This document shows positions 1-8,279 of a stretch of 64,000 nucleotides of DNA, piece after piece. The stretch's first letter is position 1, and each line of letters begins with the position of its first letter. A program made the position numbers and the translations under genes. The DNA comes from Leucobacter chromiireducens subsp. solipictus. Its GTDB lineage: Bacteria > Actinomycetota > Actinomycetes > Actinomycetales > Microbacteriaceae. The notes under the pieces are model-generated. The model was not told the origin of the DNA and did no database searches. It was given only the letters and a program-made list of their open reading frames with translations. The stretch spans positions 595,423 through 659,422 of the forward strand of contig NZ_QYAC01000001.1 of NCBI RefSeq assembly GCF_016758195.1, given 5' to 3'.

Positions 1-1435
1 TGGGAGGCGTGGGGAGGCTCAGTGCGACGCTCCGCGCGAGCTGGCGCGCGGCGGGGACGAGCGCGGCGAAGCCGGCACCGGTGCGCCAGTCGCCAAGCAG
101 GTGCACCCCGCTCGGGAACTCCGGGGGCAGACGTGTGCCCCGGAGCGGCATGTCCCAGGCCTGGCGGCCGAAGCCGCGCACGGCGTCGGCCGGCACCGGG
201 GTACCGAGGATGCGGGCGGCGTCCTGCAGGGCGAGCGCGAGTGCGGCGGCGTCGTCGAGAGCGGCCGTGACCGGGGGTGCCCCGGCGCGTCCGTAGGAGA
301 GCCGGATCACCTCACGCCCGGGCGGGACGGCCCCCGGCCATTTCCGGCTGACGTGGGTGAGCGCCTTCGCCGCGATCGGTGGCACCGCCGCGGAAGCCGC
401 CGCGGAACCGGCTGCGGAACCGGCTGCGGGCCCCGAGACGAGCGCCCCGGTGCCGCGCGGAGCGTGGGCGAGGGGCGCGAGCGCGGCGTGGCCGGCATCG
501 AGCACGAGCGCGAGCACCTCGACGGGGGTGCTCACCGCCGCCTCGGGGGTGTCCGCCGTCAGCAGCTGTCGGATCGGGCCCTCGGGAAGCGCGAGCACCA
601 CGGCGTCGGCGTGGAGCTCGGACGCCCCACCGTGAAGCGCGAGCCCGCCGGTCGGCCTGGGGGTCACGCCCGTGACGGGTGCCTCGAGCTCGATCGCGAC
701 GCCGAGCTCGCGGCAGGCCGCCGCCAGGGCATCGACGAGCGCCGACATCCCGCCGCGGAGCCCGAGCACGGCACCGCCGGCGGCCGCGGCGCTGTCCCGG
801 AGTCGGCGGGCGGCCCCCGTCAGCGAGCCAGTCCGGGCGCGGGCGGCGGCCAGCTCGGTGAGATTCGCGAGCGGCATGCGTTCCGGCTCCGTCGCGGCGA
901 CGCCGAGCGTCACGGGTCGGACCAGCCGATCCAGCACCCGCGCCCCCATGCGCGCCCGGACGAGGTCAGCGAGCGTCTCGCTCCCGGATCCGATCCGCCG
1001 TGGCAGGAGCGGTTCGACCGCCGCGCGGATCGCGCCCGACACCCCGAGCGCGCGCCGGGCGGCCCGGCCGAGCGGCGCGGCAGGGATGCCCATCGCCCCG
1101 GCCGGCGGCAGCGGCACGGCGCTGCCGTCGACCCCGGCCACGAGCCAGGACCCGAGCGGGGCGGGCGCGATGACGCGATCCGCCAGCCCGAGCTCGGTGA
1201 TCAGTTCCGCGACCGCACCGCCGCGGGTGGCGAACGCTTCCGCGCCGATCTCGACGCGGACGCCCGCGATCTCCGTCGCACGCACGCGCCCACCGAGCCG
1301 GGCTGCCGCCTCGCGCAGCGTGACGCGGAGGCCCGCGCGCGCGAGGTCCCGCGCCACGACGAGGCCGGCGACGCCGCCTCCCACGATCGCGACGTGGGCG
1401 CGCACGGCACCGGATTCCGGGGGCTCAGGAGGCAT
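1..1435 (-). CDS. hemY: Protoporphyrinogen/coproporphyrinogen oxidase, C-terminus cut by window edge
   Basis: This is an FAD-dependent oxidase of late haem synthesis. In Gram-positive bacteria this family usually acts on coproporphyrinogen III (CgoX type). The N-terminus carries the dinucleotide-binding motif VAIVGGGVAGLVVARDLA, followed by GGRV and a conserved EIGAEAF segment. The ATG at 1433-1435 overlaps the hemE stop codon by 11 bp, which implies translational coupling in a hemE-hemY operon. The frame stays open for 478 codons to the window edge with no stop. Family members are about 460-500 residues, so only a few residues are probably missing. The C-terminal segment with GVHLLGDW is the usual FAD-contacting end of the family. 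Certain as to family; the choice between protoporphyrinogen and coproporphyrinogen as substrate is inferred from phylum. Confidence 0.9.
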   Translation of the reverse strand, partial: MPPEPPESGAVRAHVAIVGGGVAGLVVARDLARAGLRVTLREAAARLGGRVRATEIAGVRVEIGAEAFATRGGAVAELITELGLADRVIAPAPLGSWLVAGVDGSAVPLPPAGAMGIPAAPLGRAARRALGVSGAIRAAVEPLLPRRIGSGSETLADLVRARMGARVLDRLVRPVTLGVAATEPERMPLANLTELAAARARTGSLTGAARRLRDSAAAAGGAVLGLRGGMSALVDALAAACRELGVAIELEAPVTGVTPRPTGGLALHGGASELHADAVVLALPEGPIRQLLTADTPEAAVSTPVEVLALVLDAGHAALAPLAHAPRGTGALVSGPAAGSAAGSAAASAAVPPIAAKALTHVSRKWPGAVPPGREVIRLSYGRAGAPPVTAALDDAAALALALQDAARILGTPVPADAVRGFGRQAWDMPLRGTRLPPEFPSGVHLLGDWRTGAGFAALVPAARQLARSVALSLPTPP

Positions 1436-2567
1436 GCGCGAGTTCGACGATCCGGGTGAGCACGGCGGGATCCGCGTCGGGCGGCACCCCGTGGCCGAGG
1501 TTGAGGACGTGCCCGGGCGCGCGCGATCCGCGCGCGATCACGTCGGCCACCGCGGCCTCCAGCACCGCCGCGGGGGCACCGAGCACGGCGGGATCCAGAT
1601 TGCCCTGCACCGGCACCCGGTCGCCGAGGCGGCGCGAGGCCTCGTCGAGCGGGGTGCGCCAGTCGATCCCGAGCGCCGAGGTGCCGAGCTGCGCGGTTTC
1701 CTCGATGAGGTGGCCGGATCCGACCGCAAAGTGGATCGTGGGCACCGTCGGCGCGGTACCTCCGCCGATCCCCTGCGCCGCATCCAGGGTGCGCCGGGAG
1801 GCGGGCGCGACGTGCGCCCGGTAGTCCGCGACGCTCAATGATCCGGCCCACGAGTCGAACAGCTGCACGGCGCTCGCCCCGGCCTCGACCTGCGCTTCCA
1901 GGAACACGCCGCTGAGCTCGGCGACCCAATCCAGCAGCTCTCGCCAGGTGTCCGGATCCGAGCGCATCAGCGTTCGCGCCCGGAGATGATCGCGGGAGGG
2001 GCCCCCCTCCACGAGGTACGCGGCGAGCGTGAACGGGGCACCCGCGAAGCCGATCAGCGGGGTCGTCCCGAGAGCGCTCACCGTGCGGCGCACGGCCTCG
2101 CGCACGGGTTCGAGTGCCGCGCGGAGCCGCTCCGGGGTGAACTCCGCGCGGCAGCGCGCCACGTCGGCGGCGGTGCGCACGGGCTCCGCGAAGACCGGGC
2201 CCCGGCCCGCGACCAGGTCGACGTCCACGCCGGCGAGCAGCGGCGGCACCACGATGTCGCTGAAGAACACGGCCGCGTCCACGCCGTGGCGGCGTACCGG
2301 TTGCAGCGTGATCTCGCTCGCGAGTTCCGGGTCGAGGCAGGCGTCGAGCATGCGCGTGTGCGCGCGGATCTCGCGATACTCGGGCAGCGAGCGACCCGCC
2401 TGGCGCATGAACCACACCGGCGTGGTGTCCGGCCGGTCGCCGCGAAGTGCACGGATCAGCGGCGCGGCCGTGGTGCGTCCGTCGACGAGCGGGTGCTCGG
2501 CGGGCAGGACGTTCCCTGGCAGGGCATTCTCAATTTCGGAAGCGCGGGGGGCGGTAGTCTCGTTCAT
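1425..2567 (-). CDS. hemE: Uroporphyrinogen decarboxylase
   Basis: This cytosolic enzyme decarboxylates the four acetate side chains of uroporphyrinogen III to give coproporphyrinogen III. The family signature PVWFMRQAGRSLPEYRE lies near residue 50, and a conserved GFAGAPFTLAAYLVEGG segment follows. The length of 380 residues is slightly above the usual 340-360 because of an N-terminal tail. I chose the ATG at 2565-2567. An upstream in-frame ATG at 2591 would place the start inside the inverted repeat shared with hemA. The gene diverges from hemA and runs into hemY with an 11-bp overlap. Confidence 0.95.
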   Translation of the reverse strand: MNETTAPRASEIENALPGNVLPAEHPLVDGRTTAAPLIRALRGDRPDTTPVWFMRQAGRSLPEYREIRAHTRMLDACLDPELASEITLQPVRRHGVDAAVFFSDIVVPPLLAGVDVDLVAGRGPVFAEPVRTAADVARCRAEFTPERLRAALEPVREAVRRTVSALGTTPLIGFAGAPFTLAAYLVEGGPSRDHLRARTLMRSDPDTWRELLDWVAELSGVFLEAQVEAGASAVQLFDSWAGSLSVADYRAHVAPASRRTLDAAQGIGGGTAPTVPTIHFAVGSGHLIEETAQLGTSALGIDWRTPLDEASRRLGDRVPVQGNLDPAVLGAPAAVLEAAVADVIARGSRAPGHVLNLGHGVPPDADPAVLTRIVELAHAS

Positions 2568-2585
2568 CGGATGTGATGCTACCGC

Positions 2586-2614
2586 ACACATCTGATGTGA
2601 AAGATCAGATGTGT
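2586..2614. promoter_or_regulatory. Perfect inverted repeat between hemE and hemA (candidate operator)
   Basis: Two perfect 11-bp arms, ACACATCTGAT and ATCAGATGTGT, are separated by 7 bp in the divergent hemE/hemA promoter region. A further GATGTGA at 2570-2576 repeats part of an arm closer to hemE. The element sits 19 bp upstream of the chosen hemE ATG and about 63 bp upstream of hemA, so one dimeric regulator could control both directions. No regulator gene lies next to it, so the cognate factor is unknown. Confidence 0.6.
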
Positions 2615-2677
2615 CAGCTACGATGCTGATGTCCCCCGCGGACCGCCTCCGATTCGACCAGGAAGCCTCCCCACCAC

Positions 2678-3907
2678 ATGCTGTTGTGCATCTCCCTCCA
2701 CCACCGCGCCGCGGCGTTTCCGCTCCTTGAGGCGGCCACCCGGCACGCAGACTCCGTCGCGCGGCAGTTCCGCTCCTGGGGTCCGGGATCGGTGGTGCTC
2801 TCGACGTGCAACCGCTTCGAGCTGTACCTCGACGCCGCGCAGCTCCCCGAGACGGACGAGCGCGCGTTCGGCGAGGCCGCGCTCCGCAAGCTCGCGGAGG
2901 CGACCGACATCCCGCTCGGGGAGCTCACCGCGGCCGCGGAGGTCTCCGCCGGTTCCGATGCCGCCCGGCACCTGTTTGCGGTGACGAGCGGGCTCGAATC
3001 CGCGGCGCTCGGCGAGGAGGAGATCGCGGGCCAGGTGCGCCGGGCCCACACCCGCGCACGCACGGAACAGACGGTCACCGACGGCCTCGAACGCCTCTTT
3101 CAGAGCGCCACGCGCACGTCTCGCGCCGTGCGGGAACGCACGGGCCTGCGCTCGGCGGGCCAGTCGCTCGTGCGGCTCGCGCTCGTGCTCGCGGAGCGCC
3201 GGATCCCGGACTGGCAGGACGCCACCGTCCTCCTCGTCGGCACCGGGGCCTACGCCGGCGCGACCGTGGCAGCACTGCGGGATCGCGGGGTGCAGCGGAT
3301 CCGGGTCCACTCCCCCTCGGGCCGCGCTGCGGCCTTCGCCGCGTCCCACGCACTCGAGCCGCTGCACGCGGACGAGCTGCCGGCGGCCCTCGCGAGCTCC
3401 GAGCTGATCATCGCGTGCAGTGCGACGCAGGATCCCCTCCTCGACGCCGCGGACTTCGCCGCGCCCGCCGACCGGACCCGCCTCGTGCTCGACCTCGGGA
3501 TGCCGCGAAACATCGACGCAGCCGTCGCGGACATCCCGGGGGTTGAGCTTCTCGACATCGAGACGATCTCGGTTCACGCCGCGGTGCCCGAGCTCAGCGC
3601 GGAGGACGAGGCGCACATTCTCGTCGACGCCGCGGCCGCCGAGTTCACCACCAACCAGGCCGAGCGCATCATCGGGCCGACCCTCGCGAACCTGCGCGGG
3701 CACGTGCTCTCGATCCTCGAGGACGAGCTGTGCCGCGCGCGGCGCGGGACCGCCACACCCCAGACCGAGGACGTGGAGGCCGCGCTGCGCCGCTTCACCG
3801 GTCGGCTCTTGCACGAGCCCACGACCCGGCTGCGGGCGCTCGCCCGCGAAGGCCGGGCCGCGGAGGCCCAGGCCGCGGCCCGCACCCTGTTCGGCGTCGA
3901 GGCGTAG
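2678..3907 (+). CDS. hemA: Glutamyl-tRNA reductase
   Basis: It reduces Glu-tRNA(Glu) to glutamate-1-semialdehyde, the committed step of the C5 haem pathway. The catalytic-cysteine motif STCNRFELYL lies near residue 43, and the NADPH-binding segment LLVGTGAYAGATVAALRDRG is in the middle domain. The C-terminal helical dimerisation domain is present and ends at residue 409, close to the family's 410-440. It diverges from hemE and converges with the amidohydrolase gene, leaving only 15 bp between stops. No hemB, hemC or hemD follows, so the haem genes are split across the chromosome. Confidence 0.95.
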   Translation: MLLCISLHHRAAAFPLLEAATRHADSVARQFRSWGPGSVVLSTCNRFELYLDAAQLPETDERAFGEAALRKLAEATDIPLGELTAAAEVSAGSDAARHLFAVTSGLESAALGEEEIAGQVRRAHTRARTEQTVTDGLERLFQSATRTSRAVRERTGLRSAGQSLVRLALVLAERRIPDWQDATVLLVGTGAYAGATVAALRDRGVQRIRVHSPSGRAAAFAASHALEPLHADELPAALASSELIIACSATQDPLLDAADFAAPADRTRLVLDLGMPRNIDAAVADIPGVELLDIETISVHAAVPELSAEDEAHILVDAAAAEFTTNQAERIIGPTLANLRGHVLSILEDELCRARRGTATPQTEDVEAALRRFTGRLLHEPTTRLRALAREGRAAEAQAAARTLFGVEA

Positions 3908-3922
3908 CCGCCCGGCTGCGCG

Positions 3923-5587
3923 CTAGGCGCCCCGCCGGTCCGCCACGATCCGGCCGCGACGCAGGGTGAGCACGTTCCGCGTGCGCCAGATCTCCGACGC
4001 CGGCCCCGCGAACGGATCGCGGTCGGTCAGCGCGAGATCCGCCACCGCGCCGGCCTCCAAACGCCCCGCCCCGCCCGGGGTCCCGAGCAGCTCGTGCGAG
4101 CCGCGCGTGTAGCCGGTGAGCGCGGCTTCGAGGCTCAGTGCCTCCGCCGGCAGCAGCGGTTCCGCATCCGGCTCCCCCGGTGCCCGGCGGTTCACGGCGA
4201 CGTGGATCGCCTGCCAGGGGTCCGGCGTCGACACTGACCAGTCCGAGCCGAACGCGAGGGCGGCCCCGGCGCGCTCCAGCGACGCGAAGGGGTACTGCCA
4301 CCCCGCCCGCTCCTCGCCCAGCACGGGGAGCGTGAGCTCGACCATCTGCTGCTCGAGCACGGCCCAGAGCGCCTGGCAGTTCGCCGTCACGCCCAGCTCC
4401 GCGAAGCGCGGCAGCTCGACCGGGTCCACGACCTGCAGGTGCGCGATGTGGTTGCGGATCCCCGCCCGGTCCGCGGCCGGGACCGCGGCGACGGCGTCGA
4501 GCGCGATGCGCGTCGCCCGGTCCCCGATCGCGTGGAAGTGAGCGTGGAAGCCCCGGGCATTGAGCTGGGGAACAAGCTCGGCGAGATCCTCCGCGCTGAA
4601 GTATGCCAGGCCGCGATTCGCTTCCCCGCCGGCGCAATCGCAGCCGTCCACATAGGGCTCCGTCATCGCCGCGGTCAGGTTCTCCGCCACCCCGTCGACC
4701 ATGATCTTCGCGGTGTCCGCGCGGAAGCCACGCGCCGCAGCAGCGGCCCGCCGGCGCTCAAAGTCGGCAACGATCGCGTCGGCGTCGACCGGCGATTCCG
4801 GGTTCGAGAGATCCCGCACCACCCAGAGCGCGCCCGACACGTCGGCGTCGATCCCGGTGGCCATTTCCGCCAGATATGCCTCGGTCACATCGGGGTAGCC
4901 CGCGTACTCGCCGAGGATCGCTTCCTGCCACGCGGTCACCCCGTAGCCGTGCAGCAGTTCCTGGCCGCGCAGCAGTCCGGCGCGGCACTCCGCCACGGTG
5001 GTGGGCGGGAGGACGTGCGCGAACAGCTCCTGCGCGCCCTCGTGCATCGTTCCGCTCGGGGTGCCGTCGGCGTGCCGCTCGAAGCGCCCGTCGTCCGGAT
5101 CCGGCGTCGCCGCGTCGATCCCGGCGAGCGCAAACGCGCGGGAGTTCGCCCACGCCCCGTGGTGGTCGGCGTTCACGAGGAACACGGGCCGATCGGGCAC
5201 CACACGGTCGAGCTCCTCCCGACTCGGGGCACCGCCCGGGAAATGCGCCATGCTCCAGCCGCCGCCCAGGATCCACTCGCCGGGGTGCGCCGCGGCGTAG
5301 GCGGCGATCCGGGCGAGCGTGTCCGCGGCACCGGTGCTCTCGCTCAGTTCGAGCCGCCCGAGTTCCACGCCACCGAACACCGTGTGGACGTGCGCGTCGG
5401 CGAAGCTCGCGTGCAGGAGCCCGCCCGCTGCGTCGATGTGGTGCGCGCCGTGGGCCTCCGGGAGGGCCGCGATGCGCGCGCTGTCGCCGATCGCCGCGAT
5501 CACGCCGTCGGCGATGAGGATCCCGCGGTCGGCGACGGGGCCACCGCGCAGGAAGGCGGTGGCGCGGGTGATGAGGGTGCGGGTCAT
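3923..5587 (-). CDS. YtcJ-type metal-dependent amidohydrolase (amidohydrolase family 3)
   Basis: A 554-residue cytosolic amidohydrolase of the YtcJ/LAF3 type, hydrolysing an unknown amide or ester. It shows the N-terminal metal motif FADAHVHT, a mid-protein HFHAIGDRA segment with a metal-ligand histidine, and FGSDWSVSTPDPW with the catalytic aspartate near the C-terminus. No signal peptide is visible. Its ATG (5585-5587) overlaps the stop of the upstream MFS gene as ATGA, so it is the last gene of a tetR-MFS-amidohydrolase operon. This suggests import followed by hydrolysis of one compound. The substrate cannot be read from the sequence. Confidence 0.85.
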   Translation of the reverse strand: MTRTLITRATAFLRGGPVADRGILIADGVIAAIGDSARIAALPEAHGAHHIDAAGGLLHASFADAHVHTVFGGVELGRLELSESTGAADTLARIAAYAAAHPGEWILGGGWSMAHFPGGAPSREELDRVVPDRPVFLVNADHHGAWANSRAFALAGIDAATPDPDDGRFERHADGTPSGTMHEGAQELFAHVLPPTTVAECRAGLLRGQELLHGYGVTAWQEAILGEYAGYPDVTEAYLAEMATGIDADVSGALWVVRDLSNPESPVDADAIVADFERRRAAAAARGFRADTAKIMVDGVAENLTAAMTEPYVDGCDCAGGEANRGLAYFSAEDLAELVPQLNARGFHAHFHAIGDRATRIALDAVAAVPAADRAGIRNHIAHLQVVDPVELPRFAELGVTANCQALWAVLEQQMVELTLPVLGEERAGWQYPFASLERAGAALAFGSDWSVSTPDPWQAIHVAVNRRAPGEPDAEPLLPAEALSLEAALTGYTRGSHELLGTPGGAGRLEAGAVADLALTDRDPFAGPASEIWRTRNVLTLRRGRIVADRRGA

Positions 5588-6900
5588 GCGGAGACTCCGT
5601 TCGTCTGAGGATTCGAGTGGTTCGAGGTGCGAGACCGGCTGCGCTCCGCGAACCGCGAGGCGTACACGATGAGGGCACCGGTCACGACCGCGAGTGTCGT
5701 CATCACGGTGGCGAGGACCGGGGTGCCGAAGCGATCGAACAGCTGCGTGGCGACGAAGGGACCGAGGGCCACCCCGATCACGTACACGCCGTTGACGAGC
5801 ACGCTGACCCCACCATCGCGGGAGAGCGAGGCGGCGAGGCCGAAGATCAGTGGCAGCATCGCGCCGAACACGAAGCCCCACACGGCGCTCGAGACCGCAT
5901 ACATCACCGGGGTGGCGAGCACGATGAGGCCCAGCTTTGCCAGGGCGCTCACCGCGAGCAGCGCGCACAGGGTTGCGGTCCGCCCGAACCAGCGGTGCAG
6001 GAACGGGGCGATGAGCGCGCCGCCCAGGCCGCAGAACACGGACAGTGCGAAGATCATCGGCACGAAACTGTCGGAGACGGGCATGTCGCTCTCCCCCACG
6101 ATGACGCCTACCAGGCCGTAGACGCCGTCATCGGTGATGGACCACGCCCCGAAGCCGAGGGCGAGCAACCAGCCGATCCGGCGCGTGCGGCGCGCCGGGG
6201 CGGTGACGTGTGCGCCGGCGGTGCTCGCCGCGTGCGCGTCGTGCTCGGCGCGCACGCTCGCCGGGGCGGGCGGGGCGGCGTCTCCCGCAGAGGCCGCAGC
6301 AGCGGCGGTGCCCACCACGGACACCATCGCGGTGTCCTCGGGGAGGCGCGGCAGCCACTGCGCACCGATGAAGCCGATGATCCCGGGGATCGCAAGAATC
6401 AGGAACAGTTCGCGGACACCGCCGCCGACGAGCGGAATCGTGAGGAACGCGACCGCAACGAGAAAGCGGTTCACGATCATCACGAGGCTGGTGGCGCGAT
6501 CCGGATCCGGGGTGGCGGACACCGCGGCCGTCGCGGCGGAGATGACGAGACCGGAGCCGACGCCGCCCGCGATGAGCGCGGTCATGCTGACCCCGGCGAC
6601 CGGCCAGAGGGCACCGGCACCAAAGGCCAGCATCATGATGGCGAGGCCGATGCGGGCCACACGCACGCGATCGCCACGCTGCACGATCCGGCGCGAGCCG
6701 AGGACCGCCGCGGCGTTCGCGAGGGTCATCCCGGTGGCGACGAGCCCGGCGGTGGTGACCGAGACGCCGAGCTGATACACGAGCTTTTCGATGATCGAGG
6801 GGACGAGGTTTGCGGGGAGCAGCGCAAACACCCAGGTGGTGATGAGCGCGGTCATCGCGGGCGCGCCCGCGCGCCCGCCCGTGCCGAGGGGTCGAGTCAT
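5584..6900 (-). CDS. MFS transporter
   Basis: A 438-residue integral membrane protein with about twelve hydrophobic segments in two halves. A hydrophilic Ala/Pro-rich central loop near residues 195-235 separates them, as in major facilitator transporters. An SRRIVQRGDRVRVAR segment in the first cytoplasmic loop resembles the MFS motif A region. I chose the ATG at 6898-6900, which has a GAGGA-type ribosome binding site upstream. It lies between the TetR gene and the amidohydrolase, overlapping the latter by ATGA. The likely role is uptake of the amidohydrolase substrate or export of a related compound; direction is not determined. Confidence 0.8.
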   Translation of the reverse strand: MTRPLGTGGRAGAPAMTALITTWVFALLPANLVPSIIEKLVYQLGVSVTTAGLVATGMTLANAAAVLGSRRIVQRGDRVRVARIGLAIMMLAFGAGALWPVAGVSMTALIAGGVGSGLVISAATAAVSATPDPDRATSLVMIVNRFLVAVAFLTIPLVGGGVRELFLILAIPGIIGFIGAQWLPRLPEDTAMVSVVGTAAAAASAGDAAPPAPASVRAEHDAHAASTAGAHVTAPARRTRRIGWLLALGFGAWSITDDGVYGLVGVIVGESDMPVSDSFVPMIFALSVFCGLGGALIAPFLHRWFGRTATLCALLAVSALAKLGLIVLATPVMYAVSSAVWGFVFGAMLPLIFGLAASLSRDGGVSVLVNGVYVIGVALGPFVATQLFDRFGTPVLATVMTTLAVVTGALIVYASRFAERSRSRTSNHSNPQTNGVSA

Positions 6901-6986
6901 ATCAGGAAGTTCCTCTTCGTTGGGGGCTACCGGGATAGGAAATGCGAGGTGATGCTGTGGTGGTGCGGCGTGGATGGTGCGTTGAT

Positions 6987-7601
6987 TCAGGCGGACGCGT
7001 GGCCGGGGGTGTGACGGAGCAGGCCCGCGAGCAAGTCGTCGAGCGTGCTGTGCAGGTGCTCGCGGCGGTCGAGGTCCTCGGGCACCGTGCCGAGCGCGGC
7101 TGCGAGCCGCGGGTGAGCCTCCGGCGACACCTCGCTGGCCTGGAACGGTGGTGCGAGCAGGTCGAACGCCGCGCCGATCACGATGGCGTCGATCGTGCCG
7201 ATGAGGGGCAGGATCCGCGTGTCCGGAACGCCCAGCGAGTGCAGGGTGCGCGCCAGGTCCTCGTACAGCCACCGCAGTTCGTCATCTTGGAACGGCTCGG
7301 TGATCAGGACGGGCACGAGTGCCGGGATCTCCCCGGCGAACTCGGCGTAGGAGTGGACGATCCGCGAGAGCCGCTCGCGCCCGGCACTGTCTCCGAGCTC
7401 GGTCCGCAGCCGCAGGATCCAATCGCGGCGCAGCAGGTGGACGATCGCGGCCTTGGACGGGACGTGATGGTAGATCGAGGAGACTCGCACGTCGAGCTCG
7501 CGCGCGAGCTGGGCGAGGGTGAAGTCGCCGTCGCGGGCGAGCCGCCGCACGGCGTCGAGGATCCGCGCCTCGCTGAGGATGGGGGTGTGTGGTCGCGCCA
7601 T
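6987..7601 (-). CDS. TetR-family transcriptional regulator
   Basis: A 204-residue DNA-binding repressor. The N-terminal helix-turn-helix is clear: RILDAVRRLARDGDFTLAQL followed by DVRVSSIYHHVPSKAAIVHLL, the recognition helix leading into the typical YHH-x-x-K turn. The C-terminal 140 residues form the variable ligand domain. It is the first gene of an operon with the downstream MFS and amidohydrolase genes. Two 16-bp direct repeats and a 14-bp palindrome lie just upstream and are the obvious autoregulatory operator. The likely inducer is the substrate of the amidohydrolase. Confidence 0.85.
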   Translation of the reverse strand: MARPHTPILSEARILDAVRRLARDGDFTLAQLARELDVRVSSIYHHVPSKAAIVHLLRRDWILRLRTELGDSAGRERLSRIVHSYAEFAGEIPALVPVLITEPFQDDELRWLYEDLARTLHSLGVPDTRILPLIGTIDAIVIGAAFDLLAPPFQASEVSPEAHPRLAAALGTVPEDLDRREHLHSTLDDLLAGLLRHTPGHASA

Positions 7602-7632
7602 TGCTGTCCAATCGGAAGGGTGATCTCACCAT

Positions 7633-7671
7633 AACCGAGCGGCATTCGGTTTGCAAACCGAGCGGCATTCG
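7633..7671. promoter_or_regulatory. Tandem 16-bp direct repeats with central palindrome (TetR operator candidate)
   Basis: The 16-mer AACCGAGCGGCATTCG occurs exactly at 7633-7648 and 7656-7671, a period of 23 bp. The junction of the two copies forms the perfect 14-bp palindrome CGGTTTGCAAACCG (7647-7660). It lies 32-70 bp upstream of the tetR ATG and close to the tmRNA terminator. The arrangement fits two TetR dimers bound to adjacent turns of the helix. Confidence 0.6.
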
Positions 7672-7685
7672 ATTCACCGAGGCAC

Positions 7686-7720
7686 AAAAAATGCCCCGAG
7701 CTCGATCTGAGCTCGGGGCA
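7686..7720 (-). terminator. Rho-independent terminator of tmRNA
   Basis: Perfect 12-bp arms TGCCCCGAGCTC (7692-7703) and GAGCTCGGGGCA (7709-7720) have a 5-nt loop. On the minus strand the stem is followed by a run of six U (A-tract at 7686-7691). It lies 30 nt past the tmRNA 3' end. Confidence 0.9.
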
Positions 7721-7749
7721 CCTGCTGCCAGTGCGCGCAATATGAAAGC

Positions 7750-8121
7750 TGGTGGAGCCGCGGGGAATTGAACCCCGGTCCACTTCGACGATTCCATGCC
7801 TTCTACGGGTGTAGTTCGTGTTAGCGTTCTACTCGGCCTCGCTCTTTGCCACGAACACCTAGTGCGACAGGCCCAGCCTCAGAAAAAGTCCCCGCACGCC
7901 CTGAGGCGCGACGTACGAGCAAGCCCCCTAAATGACGCCAGGAACCGGGGCGGAGGCACACCCGGCCTGACGGACTCGGTCTCGTGCTTAGGCAGCGAGA
8001 GCGAAGTCGGTGCGCTTAGAAGTGGCACCTATTGGTTTGCGAAGGGCGTTAACGAGATAACTTCGCGTCCTCGACCCGCTTCTCACAGTCTCAAACCGAC
8101 GTGTCGAAACCGATCGGCCCC
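7750..8121 (-). ncRNA. ssrA: Transfer-messenger RNA (tmRNA)
   Basis: This 372-nt RNA rescues stalled ribosomes with SmpB. On the minus strand it starts GGGGCCGATCGGTTTCGAC (8121 downward), pairing with the 3' acceptor strand CGGCTCC before ACCA. The T-arm segment GGGGTTCAATTCCCC and encoded CCA (7750-7752) are present. The tag reading frame at 7988-8026 begins with a GCC resume codon preceded by TAGGT and reads ATSKRTDFALAA then TAA, ending in the ALAA degron. A U-tract terminator follows. It is downstream of smpB, the usual rescue partner, and separated from it by a TetR gene. Confidence 0.95.
7988..8026 (-). other. tmRNA proteolysis-tag reading frame
   Basis: Resume codon GCC at 8024-8026, twelve sense codons (ATSKRTDFALAA) and TAA at 7988-7990. 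The C-terminal FALAA is the typical actinobacterial ClpXP-recognised end. The upstream TAG five bases before the resume codon matches the known placement determinant. Confidence 0.8.
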
Positions 8122-8204
8122 TGAATGCACCGGATACCCGGTACACAGCGAGGCATTCACATTGCGCGCTCTGGAATTATCACTCCGGTTCACACCGGAT
8201 CCGA

Positions 8205-8218
8205 CCGGCCGAAGCCGG
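8205..8218 (-). terminator. Short hairpin after the TetR gene
   Basis: CCGGC-CGAA-GCCGG forms a 5-bp stem with a TTCG-type tetraloop on the minus strand, about 60 nt past the TetR stop. It has no strong U-tract. It may separate TetR transcription from the tmRNA promoter. Confidence 0.35.
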
Positions 8219-8279
8219 AACACTCATTCTAGCACCCGGGCCGCCACCGTGCCAGGCGCCGGAGCCCGGAACGGTCCGC

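Noticed and set aside
7750-7790. tRNA gene on the minus strand
   Set aside because: The T-arm and CCA belong to tmRNA; there is no anticodon arm, and the 5' half lies 330 nt away.
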